From ZC4RG20 sp963782445 (GTDB lineage Bacteria > Pseudomonadota > Gammaproteobacteria > Steroidobacterales > Rariloculaceae), in assembly GCA_963782445.1 (NCBI GenBank), contig CAWAJM010000001.1, positions 2,976,001 through 3,040,000 on the forward strand: a stretch of 64,000 nucleotides of DNA, given 5' to 3'. A program made the position numbers and the translations under genes. This document shows, one piece after another, positions 27,601-34,565 of the stretch; within the stretch, counting starts at the first letter, position 1, and the number at the start of each line of letters is the position of its first letter. Under the pieces are notes generated by a model. That model searched no databases. It was not told the origin of the DNA and saw only the letters and a program-made list of their open reading frames with translations.

Positions 27601-28487
27601 TGCCGGACCTCGTGTTCGCGAATGCCGACGGCGGCGCCACACTCTACCTCAACGGCGCGGGCGGCTTCGGCGACCCGATCACGCTGAACACGGGACCGAC
27701 GACCGGCGTCGCGACCGCGGACTTCGATGGCGACGGGCGGGCCGACCTCGTCTTCGCCGCGAGCCCGGCGAACCAGGTGTTGCTCAACACCTCGACGTCC
27801 GCGGCGTCGTTCTTCCCGGCCGCAAAGCTCGGCGGCGCGCAAACCGTCGCCGTGCTCGCCGGCGATTTCGATGGTGACGGCCGCAACGACGTGGTCACGA
27901 TCAATGCCGTCGGTGCGCACGAGCTGTACACGAACGGCGCGGCGGCGAACACCGTTTTTCTGTTACATCCGACACAGTTCCAGAGTCCGTCAGCGGTCGC
28001 GGCCGTCGCGGGCAGGTTCAACGCCGACAAGCGTCTGGACGTGGCCGTGGCGGGCGGCGACCGCATCGAAGTATTTTTCAACGACGGCCACGGCAACCTC
28101 GGACTCGGGGACCAGGAACCGCCGACGCTGACACTCAATGGGCAGCCGAACGTGACGGTCACGGTCGGCGATACGTATACCGACGCAGGCGCCACGGCCT
28201 CCGATGCAGTGGATGGCGACCTGACGGACCGTATTACCGTGGACAACCCGGTCGATACGAGCGTCATCGGCACGTACACCGTCTCCTACAATGTCGTCGA
28301 CGACTCGGGCAATGCCGCACCGACGCTGACTCGCAGCGTCGAGGTCAAAGCCGGCGCAGCCACCGGAGGCGGCGGCGGAGGCGGCGGCGGAGGCATCGTC
28401 TCCGCCGTGCTGCTCGCACTGGCCGCGCTGCACCGCTCGCGGCGCCGTCCGCATCCATCCCGCCGACCTCTTGGAGCACGCCGATGA
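24629..28487 (+). pseudogene. Large secreted Ig-like/FG-GAP repeat protein, frameshifted, GlyGly-CTERM
   Basis: Two frames join into about 1286 residues. GTG 24629 (GGAG upstream) opens a signal peptide (RVGVLLYAAMIAGLAARAALA). Then come about six putative-Ig (He_PIG) repeats, several near identical, with motifs such as GLPSGLGIDAAGTISGTPAAG. An extra G at about 25907 shifts the frame; removing it restores YSFNVSKFFTDPDGDKLTY. Next are more Ig/cadherin-like units, a DUF11-like domain, FG-GAP/VCBS repeats (DFNGDGLTDI, DLDGDGDIDL, DFDGDGRADL) that bind calcium in homologues, a DUF5011-like Ig domain, and a poly-Gly, hydrophobic, Arg-rich GlyGly-CTERM tail. Probably surface exposed. TTG 24605 is an alternative start. 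Confidence 0.85.
25004..25831 (+). repeat. Three tandem 276-bp repeats inside the Ig-repeat gene
   Basis: Units start at about 25004, 25280 and 25556, each 92 codons long and nearly identical in DNA sequence. They encode He_PIG modules beginning NQPPTAS. Such exact repeats can change copy number by slippage or recombination and can also confuse short-read assembly. Confidence 0.92.
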
Positions 28488-29197
28488 AGCTGCGCCGCCT
28501 GGTGAAGCCGTTCGTTATCCCTGCGCTGCTCGGCTTCGCCGCCGCGTCCGCCCGGGCCTCCGATCTCGACTACACGTACATCGACTTCCGCGTCCTGGAC
28601 AGCCGCTTCGACGCAGCCGGGACCCAGCGGCCCATCCCCGAGCAGCCGGTCCATACGCAGGCGCACGGCGGTTCGGGAATCTCCATCGCGGGCTCGCTGG
28701 GCCTGCCGAGCCGCTTCTATGTGGCCGGCCGCTTCGACAGCTCGGTTATCAACGTCGAGACGCGCATTACGAGCCCGCTGGCCGAGCAGACCGTGGCGGA
28801 TCAGTTCGATCTCGTGAGCTCGCGGTTCGGACTCGGTTACCGGCTGCCGCTCGGCACGCGGTTAGATGTCGTGGCCGAGCTCAGCTACGACACCGCCCAG
28901 CTCGACTTCGGCAGCCTGGCCGGCGAGAACTTCGACACGAAAGGCACGGGCCTCGCGGCCCGCGCGGGCTTTCGCTGGAACCCGAAGCCGTCCGTCGAGG
29001 TCTTCGGGACGGCGGGCCGCAGCCCCGTCGCCCACGTCTCGCTCGACGACCGCAGCTTCTCGAGCGGCGGCGTGGTCGATGCCGGCTTCCGCTGGTTTTT
29101 CTTCAAGGACCTCGGTCTCGGCCTCGATTACGCGAGCGGTGCGACCTCGGCGCTGACGCTCTCGATGCGATTCGGCTTTGGGGATCTGCCGTGGTAG
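28484..29197 (+). CDS. Outer-membrane beta-barrel protein
   Basis: This 237-residue protein has a signal peptide (KPFVIPALLGFAAASARAS) and a barrel-like series of strands such as FDLVSSRFGLGYRLPL, RLDVVAELSYDTAQLDF and GLAARAGFRWNPKP, ending LTLSMRFGF plus a short tail. It looks like an eight- to ten-stranded outer-membrane barrel of the surface-antigen/OmpA-like type; the exact family is not clear. Its ATG overlaps the stop of the repeat protein (ATGA), so the two are translationally coupled and may act together in export or display. Confidence 0.78.
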   Translation: MKLRRLVKPFVIPALLGFAAASARASDLDYTYIDFRVLDSRFDAAGTQRPIPEQPVHTQAHGGSGISIAGSLGLPSRFYVAGRFDSSVINVETRITSPLAEQTVADQFDLVSSRFGLGYRLPLGTRLDVVAELSYDTAQLDFGSLAGENFDTKGTGLAARAGFRWNPKPSVEVFGTAGRSPVAHVSLDDRSFSSGGVVDAGFRWFFFKDLGLGLDYASGATSALTLSMRFGFGDLPW

Positions 29198-29219
29198 TCG
29201 CGAGACCGACCGGAGGGGG

Positions 29220-30119
29220 CTAAGGCCGGCCCTTCAGGAAGGGGCTAGGATCCACGGCCCGGCCGTTTTGGCGGACCTCGAAGTGCAGGTTCGGCCCGGT
29301 CGCGCGCCCCGTGGCTCCGAGCCGCGCGATGAGTTGCCCGCGCGCGACCAACTGCCCTACGTGGACGAGAATCTTGGAATTGTGCCCATAGCGCGTGACG
29401 CGACCGTGGCCGTGATCGAGCTCGACGAGCTTGCCGTAGCCGCCGCGTGGCCCGGCCCACGTCACGACGCCGGCCGCCACGGCCACGACGGGCGTGCCGC
29501 GCCGGGCCGCGAAATCCACGCCGTAGTGAGCCGTCCGCTTGCCTGTGAACGGATCGATCCGGGCGCCGAAGCCCGAAGACACATACCCCCCGGCGATAGG
29601 CGGGCCGGTGGGTCGAATGGCCGCCCGGAGACTGCGCCACTCGAGCACACCCATGAGCGCATCGAGCTGTCGAGCACGGTTGTCGACCGTGCCCGCAAGC
29701 GACGCGAGCGAGGCCTCGAGATCTCCGGCCTGGACCTCCGTCTCGACGGCCGGCTCTTCAGGACCGCCCAGCGCCGGGTCCCGTCCGAAATCGAAATCCG
29801 GCAGGTCGAGCTTGCGGTCCTCGACGAGGCCCTGAGCCTGGGCGTCGAGGCGAAGGATGTGGCCGCTGAGGGCCCCCAGGCTCGCAGTAAGCGAATGCAG
29901 AGCCGCCTGCCCGGCCCGGCGCTCGGCGGCGATGCGCGCCTGATCCGCGAGCACGGAGGCGTGCCAAGTCTCGAGGACGGGCGACAGCGCGGCCGCGCGG
30001 GCTGAGTAGGCATACAAACGATAGGCCTGGACGCTCAGGAAGGCGCCCGCGAGTGCGGCGGCGACGGCTAAGCCGCCGAGCAGCGATTCGAGTCGGCCGC
30101 GGGCGACACGGCCGCTCAT
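29220..30119 (-). CDS. M23 family metallopeptidase (LytM-like)
   Basis: This 299-residue cell-wall protein has one N-terminal membrane anchor (LLGGLAVAAALAGAFLSVQ), a coiled-coil-like middle (about 35-165) and a C-terminal M23 domain with HYGVDFAARRGTPV (zinc ligands His and Asp), VTRYGHNSKIL and NLHFEVRQNG (HxH-type ligand). M23 enzymes cut peptide cross-links in peptidoglycan or activate amidases. All key residues look intact. I took the ATG at 30119; upstream starts lack support. An exact sigma-54 site lies 78 bp upstream, divergent from another. Confidence 0.92.
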   Translation of the reverse strand: MSGRVARGRLESLLGGLAVAAALAGAFLSVQAYRLYAYSARAAALSPVLETWHASVLADQARIAAERRAGQAALHSLTASLGALSGHILRLDAQAQGLVEDRKLDLPDFDFGRDPALGGPEEPAVETEVQAGDLEASLASLAGTVDNRARQLDALMGVLEWRSLRAAIRPTGPPIAGGYVSSGFGARIDPFTGKRTAHYGVDFAARRGTPVVAVAAGVVTWAGPRGGYGKLVELDHGHGRVTRYGHNSKILVHVGQLVARGQLIARLGATGRATGPNLHFEVRQNGRAVDPSPFLKGRP

Positions 30120-30196
30120 CCGCACGCTTGATTCGCGGCGGCTCCGCTCGGGGCGGCCAAAGAGGCTTCGAGGACGCGGCGCATGCCTCCGGCGAT

Positions 30197-30211
30197 GCAA
30201 GCGATGTGCCA
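30197..30211 (-). promoter_or_regulatory. Sigma-54 promoter of the M23 peptidase gene
   Basis: On the minus strand it reads TGGCAC-ATCGC-TTGC, an exact match. The predicted start is about 30185, 66 nt before the ATG. Confidence 0.82.
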
Positions 30212-30330
30212 ACGACAAGGGCGCGGATCGGGCCGCGCCGATTTTGCACGGACCAACAGTTCTTGGTGTCGCGACGGCCCCGCAGCCGCGGTGCCCGCAA
30301 GCGCCAGCTTGGCGCGGGTCCGAGACTTAC

Positions 30331-30369
30331 GGCCGTATTCGCGCCTTCGACCGAAGCGCGAATACGGCC
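30331..30369. promoter_or_regulatory. Perfect 14-bp inverted repeat upstream of a sigma-54 site
   Basis: GGCCGTATTCGCGC (30331-30344) and GCGCGAATACGGCC (30356-30369) are perfect inverted repeats with an 11-nt spacer, 9 bp before the -24 element at 30379. The position suits an activator-binding palindrome, or a hairpin ending minus-strand leader RNA. Confidence 0.55.
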
Positions 30370-30378
30370 CCTAACCCC

Positions 30379-30393
30379 TGGCATGCTCTTTGC
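30379..30393 (+). promoter_or_regulatory. Sigma-54 promoter of small gene 30467
   Basis: TGGCAT-GCTCT-TTGC is an exact match. The predicted start is about 30405, 62 nt before the ATG at 30467 with AAGGAG at 30453-30458. Confidence 0.85.
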
Positions 30394-30466
30394 AAATCGG
30401 GTCGTCGGGAACACTCACCGCTTCGGTGACAGGCAAACATAACAAAGACGGCAAGGAGCATTCTTG

Positions 30467-30628
30467 ATGAACATCGCATACGACGTGGAGTTCGATCTCG
30501 ACGCTTTCCTGGAATCGATGGACGATCAGGACCGGCCGGCGTGGCGGAGGATCGAGGACCATATGGAGAAGCGCCGTCTGCGGGACGAGCTCTCGGCTTT
30601 CGGCAGCGATCTCGAAGCCGACGACTGA
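30467..30628 (+). CDS. Small PA3496-like protein
   Basis: This 53-residue acidic protein reads MNIAYDVEFDLDAFLESM, then RPAWRRIEDHMEKRRLRDEL and an acidic tail. The RRxIEDxxEKRRLRDEL helix recalls the PA3496/DUF3545-like small proteins of gammaproteobacteria, whose role is undefined (a putative envelope-integrity link). It has a good SD, an exact sigma-54 promoter and a downstream hairpin, so it is probably a monocistronic gene. Confidence 0.8.
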   Translation: MNIAYDVEFDLDAFLESMDDQDRPAWRRIEDHMEKRRLRDELSAFGSDLEADD

Positions 30629-30635
30629 GTCGGCG

Positions 30636-30663
30636 GGGGCGGCCGCGGACGGGCGGCCGCCCC
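30636..30663 (+). terminator. GC-rich hairpin after small gene 30467
   Basis: GGGGCGGCCGC (30636-30646) and GCGGCCGCCCC (30653-30663) form a perfect 11-bp stem with a 6-nt loop, 8 bp after the stop codon. There is no real T-tract, so termination strength is uncertain. Confidence 0.5.
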
Positions 30664-30724
30664 TGTTCTGCGATCCTTCGCTCCCGCCCGCCGTGCCGGG
30701 CGCTCTGCCCCGCGGCCAGTACTC

Positions 30725-30887
30725 ATGTTGTATTGGACACTTACCTTTATGCTCTGCGCCGTTGCCGCGAGCGCGCCGGCTATTTGGCGCTGACCGTGCG
30801 GCAGCCCACATCGGCTAGGCGCTATACGGCATCGCTTTGGCACTGATCCTTCTGCTGTTCTTCGTACCCAGGCGGCCGGCGCCCTAG
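30725..30887 (+). pseudogene. Decayed DUF1328-like small membrane protein gene
   Basis: The ATG at 30725 opens with MLYWTLTFMLCAVAA, the typical DUF1328 start. After a frameshift the next frame reads RLFGADRAAAHIG, a TAG stop, then ALYGIALALILLLFFVPRRP to the stop at 30885. Together these match the DUF1328 plan (two hydrophobic helices, about 55 residues). One frameshift and one nonsense codon mean it cannot be made intact. DUF1328 proteins are small inner-membrane stress proteins, which fits the neighbourhood. There is no SD or sigma-54 site. Confidence 0.7.
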
Positions 30888-30942
30888 TGAAGCTCGAAAG
30901 CGGGCGCCGCACGGAACCGGAGCCCGCATACGGGAACGCGCG

Positions 30943-30957
30943 TGGCATGGCGCTTGC
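30943..30957 (+). promoter_or_regulatory. Sigma-54 promoter of operon 30998-33132
   Basis: TGGCAT-GGCGC-TTGC is an exact match. The predicted start is about 30969, 29 nt before the ATG at 30998, with AAGGAAG upstream of the ATG. Confidence 0.85.
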
Positions 30958-30997
30958 ATTTGCGTAGCCCATGGAATCATAGGGAAGGAAGCTTGCA

Positions 30998-31747
30998 ATG
31001 TCGACTAATCAAGACACAGAAAGGCTTGCCAACGAAGCAAAGCAGGAATTCGATCGGACCAACAACGAGGCCAAGCAGCTAGCCGACGAGGCGACCGAAA
31101 CCGTGGAGCGCCGCGGCCGCGAGCAGCTCGACCGCCTCAAGGACGAAGCGGCCGACCGCGCGGAGCAAGCCGCCGACGCGATCGAGGAGGCGACCCAAAA
31201 CGTCTCCGGGCAGGGCGACGGCAGCGACGCCGTCGCCGGTTACGGCAACAGCATGGCGTCTTTCATGCGGCATTTGGCGGGTGGCCTTCGCGAAGAGGAC
31301 ATCGACCAGTTCGCGAGCGAGCTCAGCGACTATGCGCGCCGCAGCCCAGGCCTTTTCTTGGCCGGGAGCGTTGCCCTCGGTTTCGGCATTTCGCGCTTCC
31401 TCAAAGCCTCGACCTCGCACTCCCACCGCGACAACGAGCGCTACGAACTCGGCTTCGAGGACGACTACGAGTCCGACGACGCCGACGAGGAATACGATTT
31501 CGACTCCGCGCTGCGGCCCGCGCCTACCCCGGAAGTCGCGCCTCGCGACCCGAGCGATAACTGGCCTGCCGACAGCAAGGATAGGGCCGCAACGGATGCG
31601 GAGCCCCGGTCCGCCCCCTCGAGCTCGACGGGCCCGGCAGCGTCGGACGCGACGCCCCCGATACCGCCGGCCGAATGGGCTCCGGGGGCCACGCACCGCA
31701 TGGACCCGGACCGCAATCTGAGCCAAGGAGGAGACCATCGTGGCTAG
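30998..31747 (+). CDS. Helical stress protein with one membrane helix
   Basis: This 249-residue protein has an N-terminal coiled-coil rich in Glu, Ala and Arg (about 5-65), a conserved centre (MASFMRHLAGGLREEDIDQFASELSDYARRSPGLFL, read in two parts), one hydrophobic segment (FLAGSVALGFGISRFL, about 121-136), then a long acidic, Pro-rich disordered tail. The centre resembles nutrient-deprivation/DUF883-type proteins with an ARR-P-FxxGSxxLGF signature. Its function is unknown. It heads an operon with a holin-like and a DUF3618 gene, parallel to the DUF883 operon at 7187-8262. Confidence 0.78.
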   Translation: MSTNQDTERLANEAKQEFDRTNNEAKQLADEATETVERRGREQLDRLKDEAADRAEQAADAIEEATQNVSGQGDGSDAVAGYGNSMASFMRHLAGGLREEDIDQFASELSDYARRSPGLFLAGSVALGFGISRFLKASTSHSHRDNERYELGFEDDYESDDADEEYDFDSALRPAPTPEVAPRDPSDNWPADSKDRAATDAEPRSAPSSSTGPAASDATPPIPPAEWAPGATHRMDPDRNLSQGGDHRG

Positions 31748-32219
31748 ATCAGCCGAAGACAGGCCCGAAAAGGCCGAGCCGGCGACAAACGTCGAGGACC
31801 TCGAGCACCGCCCGGCGCCCCCCGGTACGCGCAGCCGGGCCCAGACGTTCACCCTGATCCGCCGGCTCGCCGACGAGGTCACGACGCTGTTCACGAAGGA
31901 ACTCGCATTGCTCAGGGTCGAGATGCTCTCGGCGCTGCGCGACATGCGCGTGGGCATCGGCACCCTCGCCGTCGGCGGCGCCGTGGCCTTTGCGGGCTTT
32001 ATGTACCTGTTGCTGGCGGGGATCTTTGCGCTGACCCTGGTTTGGCCCGCTTGGGCGGCCGCCCTCACCGTTGGCGGCGCTGCGACGATCGTCGGCCTCA
32101 TCATGCTTGCCGCCGGCCGCAGCAGACTCGAGGCCTCGAACCTCCAACCGGAGCGCACACGCGAGTCCCTGCGCAAAGACCGCAACGCGATCGAGAGGAA
32201 TATCCATGAGCCGCATTAG
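31740..32219 (+). CDS. Holin-superfamily III / DUF1469-like membrane protein
   Basis: This 159-residue protein has a disordered N-terminus (about 1-30), an amphipathic helix (about 35-65: LIRRLADEVTTLFTKELALL) and two membrane helices (about 75-100 and 105-125), then a basic tail. This is the phage-holin-like family that accompanies DUF883 and DUF3618 genes. The GTG start overlaps the previous gene by 8 bp and has AAGGAGGAG upstream. It overlaps the next gene by 14 bp, so translation is coupled across the operon. Confidence 0.85.
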   Translation: MARSAEDRPEKAEPATNVEDLEHRPAPPGTRSRAQTFTLIRRLADEVTTLFTKELALLRVEMLSALRDMRVGIGTLAVGGAVAFAGFMYLLLAGIFALTLVWPAWAAALTVGGAATIVGLIMLAAGRSRLEASNLQPERTRESLRKDRNAIERNIHEPH

Positions 32220-33132
32220 CGATGAGATGCGCCGCGACGCGCGTAAGAGCCCTCAGGAACTCGAGCATGAAATCGACGCGACACGGGCCGATCTCGAGCA
32301 GACACTCGAAGCGCTCGAGCGCCGCCTGTCGCCCGAAGGGCTCTTTAACGAAGCCCTCGGCCGCGCCCGCCGCTACGGCGGCGACTTCGCCCAGAACCTC
32401 GGCGACGATATTCGCGAGCACCCGGTTCCGACGCTGCTCGCGTCGGTCGGTATCGCGTGGCTCGTCGCCGCACAGAATCGCCGCAGGGACGGCGACGGCG
32501 CGTTGCGCCGCGAAGGCGAGTTGCGCCGCGAAATGCACAACGTCGCATCGACCATGAAGCGCCGGGGCCGCGCCGCCGCCGGGGCCGTGCACCACGGCCA
32601 CGAAGCGGCCCGCGAACGGATCCAGCGCGGCGAGGATGCGGCCCGCGAAGGCATCGCGAGCTCGCGCGCCGCGATTTCGCGCTCCGTCGCCGGCGTTCGT
32701 TCGGGGGCGCAGAGCGCCTCGTCCGCCATCGCTCAGGCCGAGGACCGCAGCCGCGAAGCAGCGCGGTCCGCACGCCGGCGCGTGCGCGGGGCACGCCAAG
32801 ACGCCCAGCAGCTGCTCGCCGATCAGCCCCTGCTGCTCGGCGTGCTGGGCATCGCAGCGGGCGCGATCGCCGGCGCCGCACTGCCGGCATCACGCCAGGA
32901 AGACGAGACCCTCGGGCCGATGCGCGACCGCGCGCTCGATCGGGCCGAAGGGACCGGCAAGGAAGCGCTCGAAGCGGCGCGCACGCGGGCGCGGAACGCG
33001 CTGGAGGCCGGGCGGCGCGCGGCAGAGGCAGAGGACGGCAGCAGCCACCCGAGCCGCGCCGACGGGCCGAGCCGCGCCACGACGGGCAGCAGCGCGGGAC
33101 CGAACCGCAGCCCGGACTCTAGGGGACTCTAG
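32206..33132 (+). CDS. DUF3618 domain membrane-associated protein
   Basis: This 308-residue protein starts with the DUF3618 signature SPQELEHEIDATRADLEQTL and LERRLSPEGL (about 15-50). A hydrophobic segment near HPVPTLLASVGIAWLVA, a long Ala/Arg coiled coil (about 110-200), a second hydrophobic segment (PLLLGVLGIAAGAIAGAALP, about 205-225) and a disordered tail follow. DUF3618 proteins are found with holin-like and DUF883 proteins in stress-linked operons; their function is unknown. It is the last gene of the sigma-54-headed operon. Confidence 0.88.
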   Translation: MSRISDEMRRDARKSPQELEHEIDATRADLEQTLEALERRLSPEGLFNEALGRARRYGGDFAQNLGDDIREHPVPTLLASVGIAWLVAAQNRRRDGDGALRREGELRREMHNVASTMKRRGRAAAGAVHHGHEAARERIQRGEDAAREGIASSRAAISRSVAGVRSGAQSASSAIAQAEDRSREAARSARRRVRGARQDAQQLLADQPLLLGVLGIAAGAIAGAALPASRQEDETLGPMRDRALDRAEGTGKEALEAARTRARNALEAGRRAAEAEDGSSHPSRADGPSRATTGSSAGPNRSPDSRGL

Positions 33133-33179
33133 CCTGCGAACGGCGGGGCGAGAGGGCCGTTCGCGGCCGCTCTCCCCCG

Positions 33180-33410
33180 TCAGGCCGCCGAATCGAACAG
33201 CCGCAGAAGCTCGCTGCGCGTCTTCCCGGCGGCGCCGGGCAGCTGCAGCTGATGCGCGAGGGCGCGCAGCTCCTCGATGCTCCAACTTCGGTAGTCCGGA
33301 CGCCGCGCGGCCATCTCGGCGCCGGCGCGCGGGCGCGCCGCGAGCGGGCGTGCTGCCGGGCGACCGACCGGCGGCTCGGGATCTCGATGGGATATCGCGG
33401 ATCGCGTCAT
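33180..33410 (-). CDS. Small protein with SAP/Rho-N-like C-terminal domain
   Basis: This 76-residue protein has a Pro/Arg-rich disordered N-terminus and a compact C-terminal domain, SWSIEELRALAHQLQLPG followed by KTRSELLRLFDSA, with the helix-turn-helix spacing of SAP and Rho N-terminal domains, which bind nucleic acids. The tail of Ku2 (20117-21100) has the same kind of module. The ATG at 33410 has AGGAG at spacing about 8. An exact sigma-54 site lies about 115 bp upstream. Possibly a chromatin or end-binding accessory; that is inference. Confidence 0.68.
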   Translation of the reverse strand: MTRSAISHRDPEPPVGRPAARPLAARPRAGAEMAARRPDYRSWSIEELRALAHQLQLPGAAGKTRSELLRLFDSAA

Positions 33411-33525
33411 GTGGGTGTTCTCCTGTTCGGGACTCGACAAGCGGCGCAACGCTGCCGAGCGCCTGTTCTCTCCGCGTGCGAGCCGGCTGTCGTGTTTTTC
33501 TGCGCGGCTCGGCCGCCGATAAAAA

Positions 33526-33540
33526 GCAATATCCGTGCCA
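33526..33540 (-). promoter_or_regulatory. Sigma-54 promoter of the SAP-like gene
   Basis: On the minus strand it reads TGGCAC-GGATA-TTGC, an exact match. The predicted start is about 33514, giving a leader of about 104 nt to the ATG at 33410. Confidence 0.78.
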
Positions 33541-33590
33541 GCAGCGCCGGATCGAAGGATAGGGGGCGGGGCGGCCGCTAGGCCGGCGTC

Positions 33591-34082
33591 CTAGCCATCG
33601 TCGTTCTCGAATCCGATTTTGGCGTGCCTCCCGGCGTCGTCGAGTTCGCCGTGTGTAAGCACGGCGCGCGCCTCGGCGAAGGCGAACAGGAGCCCTCGGA
33701 CGCCAGCCCGGTCCCAATATTCGGCCATCCGCGGCACGACTTCGAGCAGCAGCAAGGACTCGTCGCCGGGACCGCCCGGAAACCATACGCGCTGCTTCTC
33801 GCTCCAAAGCGCCGCCGCTCGTTCACGATCGTGAAGCATCCGCGCACGCCCGCTGACCGAAAGGAAAACGCCGCGCGCCTGCATGGCGACGTTGACGTGC
33901 GGGTCGCGCTCGAGCTCCTCGCACTTGCCGCTCGCGGCGCTCGTCATGAACCAAAGACAGCCGTCCTGCTCGGTGCCGGCCACGGCCATGGGCCGCGAGC
34001 GCAAGCCGCCCTCCTCGTCGCGGCTCACGAGCATCGCGTGATCGAAGCGCGCCAGAATTTGCCTGAGCTCGTCGTATGCCAT
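33591..34082 (-). CDS. Pyridoxamine 5'-phosphate oxidase family protein (general stress 26-like)
   Basis: This 163-residue protein has the split-barrel flavin-binding fold of the PPOX superfamily: DHAMLVSRDEEGGLRSRPMAV, GCLWFMTSAASGKCEELERD and VFLSVSGRARMLHDRERAAALW. The general-stress-protein-26 subgroup binds FMN or FAD; physiological substrates are mostly unknown. The ATG at 34082 has GGAAC upstream, and a near-consensus sigma-54 site is 39 bp away. The broken alcohol dehydrogenase is divergent. Confidence 0.88.
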   Translation of the reverse strand: MAYDELRQILARFDHAMLVSRDEEGGLRSRPMAVAGTEQDGCLWFMTSAASGKCEELERDPHVNVAMQARGVFLSVSGRARMLHDRERAAALWSEKQRVWFPGGPGDESLLLLEVVPRMAEYWDRAGVRGLLFAFAEARAVLTHGELDDAGRHAKIGFENDDG

Positions 34083-34120
34083 GAACGGTGTTCCGCACGC
34101 GGCGGTCCGGCTTCAGAGCA

Positions 34121-34135
34121 GCAAGATGCATGCCC
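34121..34135 (-). promoter_or_regulatory. Sigma-54 promoter of the PPOX gene (near match)
   Basis: On the minus strand it reads GGGCAT-GCATC-TTGC, differing from consensus only at the first base. The predicted start is about 34109, 27 nt before the ATG. Confidence 0.6.
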
Positions 34136-34234
34136 ACTACAACGGCGGCACACATATCGCTCGGGAGCCTTTCGCTTCTAAATCGCCCGCCGCGCCGGGC
34201 AAATCATGGCTCGCTCGGATCAGGAGGTCCAAAT

Positions 34235-34499
34235 GTGAAAGCAGTGGTATTTCACGGAATCGGAGCCATCGGGCTCGAGGACGTTGCACGGCCGACGATT
34301 CAGCACGGCATGGATGCGATCGTGCGCATTACGGCAACGGCGATCTGCGGCACCGACCTACACATGATCCGCGGCGGCACGCTGCCCGGTATGGAGCCGG
34401 GCACCGTGCGCGGCCATGAAGGCCTTCGACACCCGGCAGCCCGGGTGGATCAAGGTCGAGCTGCGCCCCGAAGGCGCCGCGCAGCGTCCTGCCGCCTGA
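34235..34499 (+). pseudogene. Zinc alcohol dehydrogenase remnant with internal deletion
   Basis: The GTG at 34235, with AGGAGG upstream, encodes the first 63 residues of a zinc-dependent alcohol/formaldehyde dehydrogenase (MKAVVFHGIGAIGLEDV, TAICGTDLHMIRGG, ending GHEG). At about 34418-34425 the sequence jumps, in another frame, to the family C-terminus (KAFDTRQPGWIKVELRP) and a stop at 34497. Roughly 280-300 codons with the catalytic and NAD-binding core are gone. The joint lies in GAAGGCC, which fits either end, as expected for a deletion at short direct repeats. The intact SD suggests recent loss. Confidence 0.88.
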
Positions 34500-34565
34500 G
34501 GCGCGGCCGGCCGCATAGCGGGCCGAAGCGACCCCCGCGCCGCCGCAGAGCGGCCGGGGGTCCTG

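Noticed and set aside
31740..32219. Prophage, suggested by holin-like genes
   Set aside because: There is no lysin, structural, integrase or terminase gene. Holin-superfamily proteins in this setting accompany DUF883/DUF3618 stress genes.
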